Assembly (NCBI GenBank): GCA_945916025.1
Contig: CAMEGD010000015.1
Span: forward strand, 1-21,286
Direction: 5' to 3'
Length of the DNA: 21,286 nucleotides
Source of the DNA: an uncultured Clostridia bacterium
Lineage (GTDB): Bacteria; Bacillota; Clostridia; Tissierellales; Peptoniphilaceae
Shown piece after piece: positions 1 to 7,152 of this stretch (its first letter is position 1; every line of letters begins with the position of its first letter). Below the pieces are notes generated by a model. It searched no databases and was not told where the DNA came from. It saw nothing but the letters and a program-made list of their open reading frames with translations. A program made the position numbers and the translations under genes.

Positions 1-281
1 AGTTGTTTTGGTAAGTATTCAAGAAGTATATTGATTTCGTCATTTGCTTGGTCTACAAGATCTTTACGGTCTCCCTTCTTAAATTCTTCTATTGAATTTC
101 TCTTTTCCTTGAGCTGTTTATTTAGTACTTTTATAACACCTTCATCGTCTAGTTCGACTCTTTCGTCAACTTCAATTTGTTTGATGCCAGCTCTTACCAT
201 TGTAATGGTATTTTTCCTTAGAGTGTCCTTATTTTTCATGGAAGTTTTTAAATCATCCATTAATTGTGCTTTTAAAGACAT
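1..281 (-). CDS. yqeY: GatB/YqeY-domain protein, C-terminus cut by window edge
   Basis: The minus strand from an ATG at 281 reads MSLKAQLMDDLKTSMKNKD and stays open for 93 codons to the left edge, so the C-terminal part is missing. The visible part (…RKNTITMVRAGIKQIEVDER…, then …LNKQLKEKRNSIEEFKKG…) is the charged helical start typical of YqeY proteins, which resemble the tRNA-binding tail domain of the amidotransferase subunit GatB. The exact cellular role is not established; a link to tRNA handling is inferred from the fold. An RBS (GAAGGTG) lies just upstream. The gene starts 14 bases after the rpsU stop, a pairing commonly seen in Firmicutes, so the two are very likely co-transcribed. Confidence 0.85.
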   Translation of the reverse strand, partial: MSLKAQLMDDLKTSMKNKDTLRKNTITMVRAGIKQIEVDERVELDDEGVIKVLNKQLKEKRNSIEEFKKGDRKDLVDQANDEINILLEYLPKQ

Positions 282-295
282 AATATCACCTTCTA

Positions 296-478
296 TTAAC
301 GTCCTTTACGGTTCTTTCTACGTGCTTCTTCAGCTTTTTTCTTTCTTTTCACACTAGGTTTTTCATAGTGTTCTCTTTGTCTAATCTCACGAAGTATACC
401 GCTAGTAGCACATTGTCTTTTGAATCTTTTAAGAGCATTGTCTAATGATTCATTTTCTCCAACTTTTATTTCAGACAT
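296..478 (-). CDS. rpsU: 30S ribosomal protein bS21
   Basis: This 60-aa, very basic protein is a small-subunit ribosomal protein that sits near the mRNA exit/anti-Shine-Dalgarno region and helps initiation. The sequence begins MSEIKVGENESLDNALKRFKR and ends in a lysine/arginine-rich tail (PSVKRKKKAEEARRKNRKGR), the standard bS21 pattern and length. The ATG at 478 has a strong GGGAGGG ribosome binding site about six bases upstream and a good promoter further up (529-557). yqeY follows 14 bases after its stop, forming an operon. Confidence 0.96.
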   Translation of the reverse strand: MSEIKVGENESLDNALKRFKRQCATSGILREIRQREHYEKPSVKRKKKAEEARRKNRKGR

Positions 479-528
479 CTAAATCCCTCCCTTCATAGAA
501 AAGAGTACGTATAACTTAATACTGTAAA

Positions 529-557
529 ATTATACAATAAAGACTACTAATAATCAA
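529..557 (-). promoter_or_regulatory. Promoter of rpsU-yqeY
   Basis: Read on the minus strand, a TTGATT -35 box (552-557) is followed after exactly 17 bases by a perfect TATAAT -10 box (529-534), about 50 bases before the rpsU start. It lies just downstream of the groEL terminator, so rpsU has its own transcription unit. Confidence 0.8.
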
Positions 558-590
558 GAATGATTAGGATTTATTTTTCACTTATTTTTT

Positions 591-626
591 AAACAAAAGA
601 GAGACAAGTATTTTACTCATCTCTCT
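591..626 (-). terminator. Intrinsic terminator of groES-groEL
   Basis: Positions 598-626 form a hairpin with a 7-bp outer stem (AGAGAGA/TCTCTCT), a 2x2 internal mismatch, a 4-bp inner stem and a three-base loop. On the minus strand it is followed by a T-rich run (591-598, TTTTGTTT). It sits about 50 bases past the groEL stop. Confidence 0.8.
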
Positions 627-675
627 AATACAAATATTTGGAGCACTTTTTTGAAATAGTACCCTTTAAATATTA

Positions 676-2295
676 TTAATACATGCCTCCGCCTGGTCCC
701 ATAGGCATTTGAGGTTCATCTTCTTTTATATCTACAACTGCTGCTTCTGTAGTCAATATCATAGATGCTACACTTGCAGAATTTTCTATTGCTGAACGAG
801 TAACCTTAGCTGGATCAACAATACCTGCTTCAATCATATTTACATATTTTCCATGAAGGGCATCATAACCTATGCCTTTTTCTTCTTTTCTAACATTTGC
901 AACTATTATAGCTCCTTCAATACCAGCATTTTCAGCTATTTGTTTTACTGGTTCTTCTAAAGCCTTAGCAATAATTATTGCACCTGTCTTTTGGTCCCCT
1001 TCCAAGGTTTCTATATATTCTTCAACCTTGTCTATAGTATTTACTAATACAGTACCACCACCTGGAACCATACCTTCTTCTACACCTGCCCTAGTAGCTG
1101 CAAGGGCATCTTCTATTCTTAATTTCTTTTCTTTAAGTTCTACTTCAGTTGCTGCTCCGACTTCTATAACTGCTACTCCTCCAGAAAGTTTTGCAAGTCT
1201 TTCTTGAAGTTTTTCTCTGTCAAAGTCTGAGTCAGTGTTTTCAATTTGAGCCTTTATTTGGTTGATCCTATCCTTTAAGGCATCCTTGTTTCCTTCTCCG
1301 TTAACAATTACTGTAGAGTCTTTGTCAATTTTTACTGAAGATGCTGAACCTAACATATCTATAGTAGATTCTTTTATGTCATAACCTAACTCTTCAGAAA
1401 TTACTGTAGCTCCTGTTAAAATACTAATATCTTGAAGCATTTCTTTTCTTCTATCTCCAAAGCCTGGAGCCTTAACTGCTACAACATTGAAAGTTCCTCT
1501 TAGTTTGTTAAGAACTAGAGTTGCCATTGCTTCTCCTTCAATATCTTCAGCTATAATTAATAATGGTCTACCTGATTGAACTATTTCTTCTAATAAGTGT
1601 AGAATATCTTGGATATTTGTAATTTTTCTATCTGTAACAAGTATATATGGAGAGTCTAATTCTGCAGTCATTTTTTCAGAGTCAGTTACCATATAAGGGG
1701 AAACATAGCCCCTGTCAAATTGCATACCTTCTACTGTTTTTAAAGTAGTTCCAGTAGATTTTGATTCTTCAACTGTAATTACTCCATCTTTTCCAACTTT
1801 TTCCATAGCTTCAGAGATAAGTTCTCCGATTTTTTCATCTCCAGCTGAAATAGATGCAACTTGTGCAATTGCTTCTTTAGTTTCAATTGGAACTGAGAAT
1901 TTTTTAATTTCGTCAACTACAACTTCAACTGCTCCTCTTATGCCATCTTTTAATTGGATTGGATTTGCACCTGCTGCAATATTCTTTAATCCTTCTCTTA
2001 TAATAGCTTGTGCAAGTAAAGTGGCAGTTGTTGTTCCATCTCCTGCAACGTCGTTAGTTTTTGTAGCTACTTCTTTTACAAGTTGAGCTCCCATATTTTC
2101 AAATCTATCTTCAAATTCAATTTCTCTAGCAATGGTAACACCATCATTAGTAATAAGTGGAGCTCCATATTGTTTGTCTAAAACAACATTTCTACCCTTA
2201 GGTCCAAGGGTTATTTTTACTGTATCTGCTAATTGGTTAACGCCTCTTTCCATTGCTTTACGAGCATCTTCTCTAAATTTAATTTCTTTAGCCAT
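676..2295 (-). CDS. groEL: Chaperonin GroEL (Hsp60)
   Basis: This is the ATP-driven 14-subunit chaperonin that folds cytosolic proteins inside a chamber capped by GroES. The 539-aa product has the usual full length. It shows the nucleotide-binding signatures (LGPKGRNVVL near residue 30, GDGTTTATLLA near residue 86), the apical domain and the short Gly/Met tail (MGPGGGMY) at the end. Two adjacent ATG codons are possible (2298 and 2295). The second gives MAKEIKF and a six-base gap from the AGGAGG site, so it is preferred. The groES stop codon touches this ribosome binding site, leaving ten bases between the genes. Regulation is through the CIRCE operator before groES. Confidence 0.98.
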   Translation of the reverse strand: MAKEIKFREDARKAMERGVNQLADTVKITLGPKGRNVVLDKQYGAPLITNDGVTIAREIEFEDRFENMGAQLVKEVATKTNDVAGDGTTTATLLAQAIIREGLKNIAAGANPIQLKDGIRGAVEVVVDEIKKFSVPIETKEAIAQVASISAGDEKIGELISEAMEKVGKDGVITVEESKSTGTTLKTVEGMQFDRGYVSPYMVTDSEKMTAELDSPYILVTDRKITNIQDILHLLEEIVQSGRPLLIIAEDIEGEAMATLVLNKLRGTFNVVAVKAPGFGDRRKEMLQDISILTGATVISEELGYDIKESTIDMLGSASSVKIDKDSTVIVNGEGNKDALKDRINQIKAQIENTDSDFDREKLQERLAKLSGGVAVIEVGAATEVELKEKKLRIEDALAATRAGVEEGMVPGGGTVLVNTIDKVEEYIETLEGDQKTGAIIIAKALEEPVKQIAENAGIEGAIIVANVRKEEKGIGYDALHGKYVNMIEAGIVDPAKVTRSAIENSASVASMILTTEAAVVDIKEDEPQMPMGPGGGMY

Positions 2296-2305
2296 CATTT
2301 ACCTC

Positions 2306-2593
2306 CTAAGCTTGTTCTACTACTGCTAATAAGTCTTCTAATTTAGTAATAATATATTCTTCTTCATCTATTTTTATGTCTGTGCCAGAATACTTAGCAT
2401 AAACAACCTTGTCACCTATTGAAACTTGGTCCTTTGTATCTTCATTAGCTAAAACATCAGGTCCAATTGCAACAACTTGAGCATATTGTGGTGCTTCCTT
2501 TGCAGATTGTGGAAGAACTATTCCTCCTACTGTCTTTTCTTCTGGTTTAATCTTTTTTAATATGATTTTTTCACCTATTGGTTTTAAATTCAT
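2306..2593 (-). CDS. groES: Co-chaperonin GroES (Hsp10)
   Basis: GroES forms the seven-subunit lid of the GroEL chamber. The sequence begins MNLKPIGEKIILKKIKPEEK, contains the mobile-loop stretch TVGGIVLPQSAKE and ends with the conserved VVYAKYSGTDIKIDEEEYII…LAV region; 95 aa is normal for the family. An upstream ATG at 2602 would directly abut the AAAGG ribosome binding site, whereas the ATG at 2593 sits nine bases from it, so 2593 is the likelier start. It is the first gene of the gro operon, directly downstream of a promoter and CIRCE element. Confidence 0.96.
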   Translation of the reverse strand: MNLKPIGEKIILKKIKPEEKTVGGIVLPQSAKEAPQYAQVVAIGPDVLANEDTKDQVSIGDKVVYAKYSGTDIKIDEEEYIITKLEDLLAVVEQA

Positions 2594-2621
2594 TATATTC
2601 ATCCTTTCTTTTAGTAAATTA

Positions 2622-2648
2622 TTAGCACTCTAATCTGTTGAGTGCTAA
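2622..2648 (-). promoter_or_regulatory. CIRCE operator (HrcA binding site)
   Basis: A perfect inverted repeat TTAGCACTC-N9-GAGTGCTAA spans 2622-2648. This matches the CIRCE consensus exactly; CIRCE is bound by the heat-shock repressor HrcA. It begins just downstream of the -10 box, overlapping the expected transcript start, and lies about 28 bases before the groES start codon. No hrcA gene is in this window. Confidence 0.97.
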
Positions 2649-2660
2649 TCCACGGTATAT

Positions 2661-2689
2661 ATATTACCTATTTTTTGAAATTTATTCAA
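2661..2689 (-). promoter_or_regulatory. Promoter of groES-groEL
   Basis: On the minus strand TTGAAT (2684-2689) and TAATAT (2661-2666) are separated by 17 bases, directly upstream of CIRCE. This looks like a housekeeping sigma-A promoter, consistent with repressor-type rather than alternative-sigma heat-shock control. The -35 box starts only about seven bases after the ogg stop codon. Confidence 0.8.
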
Positions 2690-2695
2690 GGGTTT

Positions 2696-3574
2696 TTATA
2701 ATTTTCCTATGGAATTTTCTCTTCCATAGTAAAAAAGGTACTGTTGGGCTACTCCAGCATATTTTCCAAATTTTTCCCTTCCTAGTTCTCCTACTTTGTT
2801 TTTATTTACAACTTCCTTAAAATATAGAGCTTCCATTACCCTTTTTATCCAAACATCTACTGGAAAAGAGTCTTTTTTGTTAAAGGCAAAGAGGGTTATG
2901 CAATCTGCAATTTTAGGCCCAATTCCAGGTAATTTTATAAGGTCTTCTTTAATTTCTTCCCTAGACATATTAAAGTAATTTTCTATATCAATCTCTTTAT
3001 TTGCAACTAACTGAGACACTCCAACAATCCTCTTATCTCTAAAGCCTACTCTACATATTTCTCTTACTTCTTCCACAGGGGCTTTAGACAAGGCTTGTGG
3101 CTTTGGAAAAGAATAGTAGTCCTTTCCATTGTAGTTTTCTATAAAGTCCCCATAAGTCCTTGATAATAAGTCAATTGACTTTTTAATTTGTGGAATCCTG
3201 TTATTGGCAGATATTATAAAAGAAATTATTGTTTCAAAGGGATCTTGGTTTAGTATCCTAATACCATCTCCATAAGCCATAGCCTCTTGTAAAATTTCAT
3301 CTTCAAAAAAACTACCTTGAATTTCCTTATAATTAGTATCTAAATCAAAGTAATTTTTCCAAATATTTTCAAAATCTTCTATTGTAGTATTTTTTATTAC
3401 TACATTATCTTTAAATTTTGAAATATTAATAACTCTATTAAAGGCTACAAGTGTATAAGACCCGTCTAACTCCTTGTCCCACCTAAAAGCTTGGCCACAT
3501 TCTAGTATGTGTTCAGGGTAAAATTTATCTTGATCCCTTAAGATTAGGGATTCACCATTTTGTATAATCTCCAA
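2696..3574 (-). CDS. ogg: 8-oxoguanine DNA glycosylase/AP lyase (OGG1 family)
   Basis: This enzyme removes oxidised guanine from DNA in base excision repair. The protein has an OGG N-terminal domain (LECGQAFRWDKE near residue 25), the SANNRI lesion-pocket region (about 122-127), the helix-hairpin-helix LPGIGPKIADC with the catalytic lysine (about K221), and PVDVWIKR with the catalytic aspartate (about D240). Its length (292 aa) fits the family. No ATG exists near the start. An in-frame TTG at 3574 lies five bases from GGAGG and is preferred over the TTG at 3586, which overlaps that site. It lies 49 bases after rex, with a terminator-like hairpin in between, and its stop nearly touches the gro promoter. 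Confidence 0.9.
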   Translation of the reverse strand: MEIIQNGESLILRDQDKFYPEHILECGQAFRWDKELDGSYTLVAFNRVINISKFKDNVVIKNTTIEDFENIWKNYFDLDTNYKEIQGSFFEDEILQEAMAYGDGIRILNQDPFETIISFIISANNRIPQIKKSIDLLSRTYGDFIENYNGKDYYSFPKPQALSKAPVEEVREICRVGFRDKRIVGVSQLVANKEIDIENYFNMSREEIKEDLIKLPGIGPKIADCITLFAFNKKDSFPVDVWIKRVMEALYFKEVVNKNKVGELGREKFGKYAGVAQQYLFYYGRENSIGKL

Positions 3575-3584
3575 ATTTTCCTCC

Positions 3585-3613
3585 AAAAAAAAGGCAAAGT
3601 CAAAAACTTCGCC
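3585..3613 (-). terminator. Terminator-like hairpin between rex and ogg
   Basis: On the minus strand GGCGAAGT (3606-3613) pairs with ACTTTGCC (3593-3600) across a five-base loop, followed by eight T (3585-3592). It is eleven bases past the rex stop. The T run runs straight into the GGAGG site of ogg. Confidence 0.75.
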
Positions 3614-3623
3614 TATAGATTGC

Positions 3624-4253
3624 TTACTTACTGTTTTTTAAAAAATATGATAGAACTAAGAAGCTTTCAGTAAAGCTAACATTTTCTACATATACTCCTT
3701 CAGGAACTTCTAGGTCAATTGGTGCAAAGTTCCAAATTCCCTTTAGTCCATGTTTTACATAAATATCTGCTATGTCTTGAGCACTTTCTTTATTTACACT
3801 AATTATACCAACATTTACTTTCTTATTTTCTAAAAAAGTTTCAACGTTTTTAACATCTTGAATTTGAATACCGTCAATTTCTTGGCCTATGTTGTTAGGA
3901 TTTCTGTCAAATATACCAATTATATTTAGTCCACTATCCATAAATCCTGGATATTTAGCTATAGTCTTTCCTAAGTTCCCAGCACCTATCATTACTGCAT
4001 TTTTTACTAGGTCGTGGCCAAGAATATCTCCAATGGCACTTTTCAGACTCTTTACATTGTAACCAAAGCCTTGTTGACCAAATCCACCAAAGTTATTAAA
4101 ATCTTGTCTAATTTGTGAAGCTGTAAAACCAGTTAATTCACTTAACTGTTGGGAAGAAACACCCTTTACTCCATCTTTCTCTAATTCTTCTAGGTATCTT
4201 AAATATTTAGGCAGTCTTTTTATAACTGCTATTGAAATTTTCTTTTCTGCCAT
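3624..4253 (-). CDS. rex: Redox-sensing transcriptional repressor Rex
   Basis: Rex senses the NADH/NAD+ ratio and represses fermentation and anaerobic metabolism genes when NADH is low. The 209-aa protein has the N-terminal winged-helix domain (VSSQQLSELTGFTASQIRQDF, about 33-53), the conserved linker (FGGFGQQGFGYNV) and a Rossmann domain with VMIGAGNLGKTI (GAGNLG at about 90-95), followed by the dimerisation end. The ATG at 4253, eight bases from GGAG, is preferred over the GTG at 4262. Rex is transcribed divergently from the ABC-F gene. A TTGTGAAA half-site about 60 bases upstream may allow autoregulation. Confidence 0.95.
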   Translation of the reverse strand: MAEKKISIAVIKRLPKYLRYLEELEKDGVKGVSSQQLSELTGFTASQIRQDFNNFGGFGQQGFGYNVKSLKSAIGDILGHDLVKNAVMIGAGNLGKTIAKYPGFMDSGLNIIGIFDRNPNNIGQEIDGIQIQDVKNVETFLENKKVNVGIISVNKESAQDIADIYVKHGLKGIWNFAPIDLEVPEGVYVENVSFTESFLVLSYFLKNSK

Positions 4254-4282
4254 TTTAATCACTCCATTAATCCTTTATTTTA

Positions 4283-4320
4283 ATTATAACACATTTTTGC
4301 GATATTAAACATTTTCACAA
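4283..4320 (-). promoter_or_regulatory. rex promoter with possible Rex half-site
   Basis: On the minus strand an extended -10 box (TG-T-TATAAT; TATAAT at 4283-4288) lies 30 bases before the rex ATG; the -35 box is weak. Just upstream, TTGTGAAAATGTTTAATA (from 4320 leftwards) has one good half of the usual Rex operator (TTGTGAA) but a poor second half, so Rex binding here is only a possibility. Confidence 0.4.
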
Positions 4321-4355
4321 GTAATAATTTATTAATTGACTATGTTTAAATTTTT

Positions 4356-4384
4356 TTCATATTTATCTTTATATTTGGTAAAAT
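4356..4384 (+). promoter_or_regulatory. Promoter of ABC-F gene
   Basis: An extended -10 (TG-G-TAAAAT, hexamer 4379-4384) lies 17 bases after a weak -35 (TTCATA, 4356-4361). It is followed closely by GGAGG (4392-4396) and the ATG at 4403, giving a very short leader. Confidence 0.55.
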
Positions 4385-4402
4385 AGTTAGTGGAGGAAAT
4401 AT

Positions 4403-6307
4403 ATGGCAATATTAAGTGTAAAAGACTTGAACAAAGACTTTATAGATGTAGAGATTTTAAAAAATATAAATTTTCATATAGAAGAAAACGATAAAATAGG
4501 CCTTATTGGCCAAAATGGAAGTGGAAAAACCACTCTTTTAAATATCCTAACAAATAAATTATCTCTTGATAGTGGAAACATTTATGTCCAAAAAGGTTAT
4601 ATTCCTTCTTACTTAAGACAACACACAAAAATATCAAGTGATAAGACAATTTTTGAAGAGTGCTTAACAATCTTTGAAAATATTATTGAAATGGAAAAAA
4701 ATCTTAGGAAAATGGAAGTGGAAATTTCTACTTTAACAGAAGATAGTTTGTTAAATAATAAAATTCTAGAGGACTATAGTAAGCTTAGTGAAACATATCA
4801 AGACCTAAATGGGCCAGGAGTAAACTCTAGAATAAAGGGAGTCCTAAAGGGCCTTGGCTTTACTGATGATGAGTTTAATAAGGTAGTGAACACCCTCAGT
4901 GGTGGCCAAAAATCTAGAGTCAATTTAGCAAAGCTTCTCTTATCAAACCCTAAATTAATGTTTTTGGATGAGCCTACTAACCACCTAGATATTGGATCAA
5001 TTTCCTGGCTAGAAGGCTATTTAAGAGATTACAAGGGTACCTTTATAGTTGTTTCCCATGACAGGTTCTTTTTAGATAATGTAGTAAACAAAATATTTTT
5101 ATTAGAAAATAAACACCTAACTACTTACAAAGGTAACTATACATTCTTCCAAAGTCAAAGGGAAAAAGACTTGGAAATTAGACGAAAACAATTTGAAAAC
5201 CAACAGGCAGAAATCGAAAGGGAAAAAAAGATTATAGAAAAGTTCCTAAATGTTGGTAGGGAAAAAGCTATAAGACAAGGGCAAAGTAGACTAAAAAAAT
5301 TAGAAAAGATCGACCTTGTAGACCCTGTCCAAATAAATAAATCTGCCAAAATAAAGTTTTATACAAATATAAAACCTGGAAATGAAATATTCGTTGGAGA
5401 AGAGTTGAAGAAGTCCTATAATAATAAAACTGTCTTTGAAGATATATCCTTTAAAGTATTCAGAAAAGATAGGATTGGGATTGTTGGAGAAAACGGTATT
5501 GGGAAGTCTACCCTATTTAAGATTATTACAGGTGAAACTCCCAAGGACCATGGAGAACTAAAAATTGGAACCAATGTAATTATTGGATATTTTGACCAAG
5601 AGATGTCCCACTTAGATCCTACAAATTCAATTATTGAAGAAATATGGGATGCCTACCCAACCCTTACTCACTTTCAAGTAAGGTCCTATTTAGCTAAGAT
5701 GATGTTTATTGGAGATGACATTCTTAAGGAAATTTCCACCTTAAGTGGAGGAGAAAAGGCCAGAGTTTCATTACTAAAGCTTATGTTATCTGATTCTAAC
5801 GTACTTCTTATGGACGAACCAACAAATCATTTGGATATCGACTCTAAGGAGATACTAGAGGAAGCCCTTAAGGACTACGAAGGAACAGTAATTTCAATAT
5901 CCCATGATAGGTATTTTTTAAATAACTTTGCTAACAAGATTTGGGAAATGGAAAAAGATAAAATATCAGAATACATAGGTAATTATGACTACTATTTTCA
6001 AAAGAAAATAGACCTTGAAAACCCTCAAGAAGAAATAGAGGAACTTACCTATACTCAAAAAAAGGCTATCCAAAAAGAAGAAAGACGACTTTTAAATGAA
6101 AAAAGGAAAACACGTCTTGAAATCGAAAAGATAGAGAGTCAAATCCAAGAACTAGAAGAAAAAATCGAAACAATAGACCTAGACTTAACGAATCCTGAAA
6201 TTGCAGCTAATTATGAAAAGGTCTTGGAATTAGGCCATCTTAGAAGGGAAACTGAAGTAGCTTTAGAAAAACTCTTAGAGGAATGGGAAAAAGCTTTAGA
6301 AGAATAA
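4403..6307 (+). CDS. ABC-F family ATPase, YdiF-like
   Basis: ABC-F proteins are soluble twin-ATPase proteins that act on ribosomes rather than transport; some rescue stalled translation and some protect against antibiotics. This 634-aa protein has no membrane segment. It has two nucleotide-binding domains: Walker A GQNGSGKT (36-43), LSGGQ (165-169) and LDEPTNHLD with catalytic Glu about 190; then GENGIGKS (362-369), LSGGE (447-451) and DEPTNHLD (471-478). Between them is a charged interdomain linker (about 250-305), the expected E/tRNA-site-reaching arm. The last 90 residues form a Lys/Glu-rich coiled coil. That C-terminal extension resembles the housekeeping YdiF type more than the antibiotic-resistance subfamilies. 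The gene stands alone with its own promoter and terminator. Confidence 0.92.
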   Translation: MAILSVKDLNKDFIDVEILKNINFHIEENDKIGLIGQNGSGKTTLLNILTNKLSLDSGNIYVQKGYIPSYLRQHTKISSDKTIFEECLTIFENIIEMEKNLRKMEVEISTLTEDSLLNNKILEDYSKLSETYQDLNGPGVNSRIKGVLKGLGFTDDEFNKVVNTLSGGQKSRVNLAKLLLSNPKLMFLDEPTNHLDIGSISWLEGYLRDYKGTFIVVSHDRFFLDNVVNKIFLLENKHLTTYKGNYTFFQSQREKDLEIRRKQFENQQAEIEREKKIIEKFLNVGREKAIRQGQSRLKKLEKIDLVDPVQINKSAKIKFYTNIKPGNEIFVGEELKKSYNNKTVFEDISFKVFRKDRIGIVGENGIGKSTLFKIITGETPKDHGELKIGTNVIIGYFDQEMSHLDPTNSIIEEIWDAYPTLTHFQVRSYLAKMMFIGDDILKEISTLSGGEKARVSLLKLMLSDSNVLLMDEPTNHLDIDSKEILEEALKDYEGTVISISHDRYFLNNFANKIWEMEKDKISEYIGNYDYYFQKKIDLENPQEEIEELTYTQKKAIQKEERRLLNEKRKTRLEIEKIESQIQELEEKIETIDLDLTNPEIAANYEKVLELGHLRRETEVALEKLLEEWEKALEE

Positions 6308-6333
6308 GGTCTATTCGTACCCATCAAATAAAT

Positions 6334-6380
6334 AAGTCTTTAATAAAAGAGATTTTTCTCTAATATTAAAGACTTTTTTT
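6334..6380 (+). terminator. Strong intrinsic terminator of ABC-F gene
   Basis: AAGTCTTTAATA (6334-6345) pairs perfectly with TATTAAAGACTT (6364-6375), with a second small hairpin possible in the loop, and is followed by a run of seven T (6374-6380). It may also serve the converging pseudogene transcript, though the T run on that side is weak. Confidence 0.88.
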
Positions 6381-6420
6381 AATAATCTGTTCCTTTTTCA
6401 TCCTTCATACATAAATGAAC

Positions 6421-7152
6421 TTAAGTAGTTTTAAAGGTTAGTGGAAAAGCTAAAATATTTGGATTATCTCCAACATATTGCCTTTTAGCATCTGCTAATG
6501 CTTCTTCTATTGTTGCCCTTGTTTTCATTCCCATTGCCCTTGCATAGCCTGGCTTCATTGCACCAGTTAGGTAGATCGCTGATGTGTTCATTTCATCAAT
6601 AGGAGCTGAGGACATCATAGAAAATCCGTGGAAATTTCCAAGAGTGTTTTTGTTTAGGTGTAGCCCTCTTTATTTGCCAATTCGTCTAGCAATTCTCCAG
6701 GAGTTCCTGTTACTATGATTCTACTTGCTGCCTCTTCCTTGCCGTATTTTTTTATCATTTTTTCTCTAAGCATTCTAAAATGAAGGCCAGGTTCTAAAGT
6801 TTTAAAGTTTTTGCAATAACATTAATAATAACATCTTTTTTTGAAACTATTTCTAATAAATCTTCCATTTGTCTAGGAGATAGACCATTTCCAGCATAAT
6901 AAATATCTAAGTTTTTAAGTTATAAACCTTCAATAACAGCCCTAGAGGCTCCATTTGATCCTCCAACTCCAACTATAATAAAGGCTTGAGATTTTTCTTT
7001 TACTTCTTTAGCTTTCTCTAATAAAAAATCAATATGAGCTTTTCCATAGTCCTTGTATAGGAAAATAATTCATCCTTTTTCCTTGAATATAGAATTCTAG
7101 CTTCTTCCCTTATTTTTTTGTCTAATTCTTGATAATATTTAGTATTAATCAT
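6421..7152 (-). pseudogene. Chimeric remnant: sugar-phosphate-isomerase-like piece joined to LarA-like tail
   Basis: The minus-strand ATG at 7152 overlaps the nagA stop (TAATG) behind a GAGGTGG site. The readable fragments are: MINTKYYQELDKKIREEARIL… up to about 7055; after a frame change, …AFIIVGVGGSNGASRAVIEGL to an in-frame TAA at 6920-6922; then LKNLDIYYAGNGLSPRQMEDLL…VIAK to another frame change at the T run 6808-6812 (one base short); then LEPGLHFRMLREKM…IIVTGTPGELLDELANKEG to about 6660. These match the SIS-type core of glucose-6-phosphate isomerase. The rest does not fit that family: LHLNKNTLGNFHGFSMMSS…GAMKPGYARAMGMKTRATIEEALADAKRQYVGDNPNILAFPLTFKTT. It resembles the C-terminus of LarA/DUF2088 proteins (low certainty). 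With at least two frameshifts, one stop and one join, it cannot make a full protein. Confidence 0.75.

Noticed and set aside
872..1207. Plus-strand open frames opposite groEL, the copper ATPase and other genes
   Set aside because: They have low-complexity Ser/Ile/Phe-rich translations, no ribosome sites and lie wholly opposite well-supported genes.
4403..6307. Antibiotic-resistance ABC-F protein
   Set aside because: The C-terminal coiled-coil extension and ordinary context fit a housekeeping YdiF-like member; nothing supports a resistance subtype.
6421..6618. A separate small 65-aa gene
   Set aside because: There is no ribosome site before its ATG, and the same frame continues upstream (HLNKNTLGNFHGFS), so it is the tail of a broken gene.
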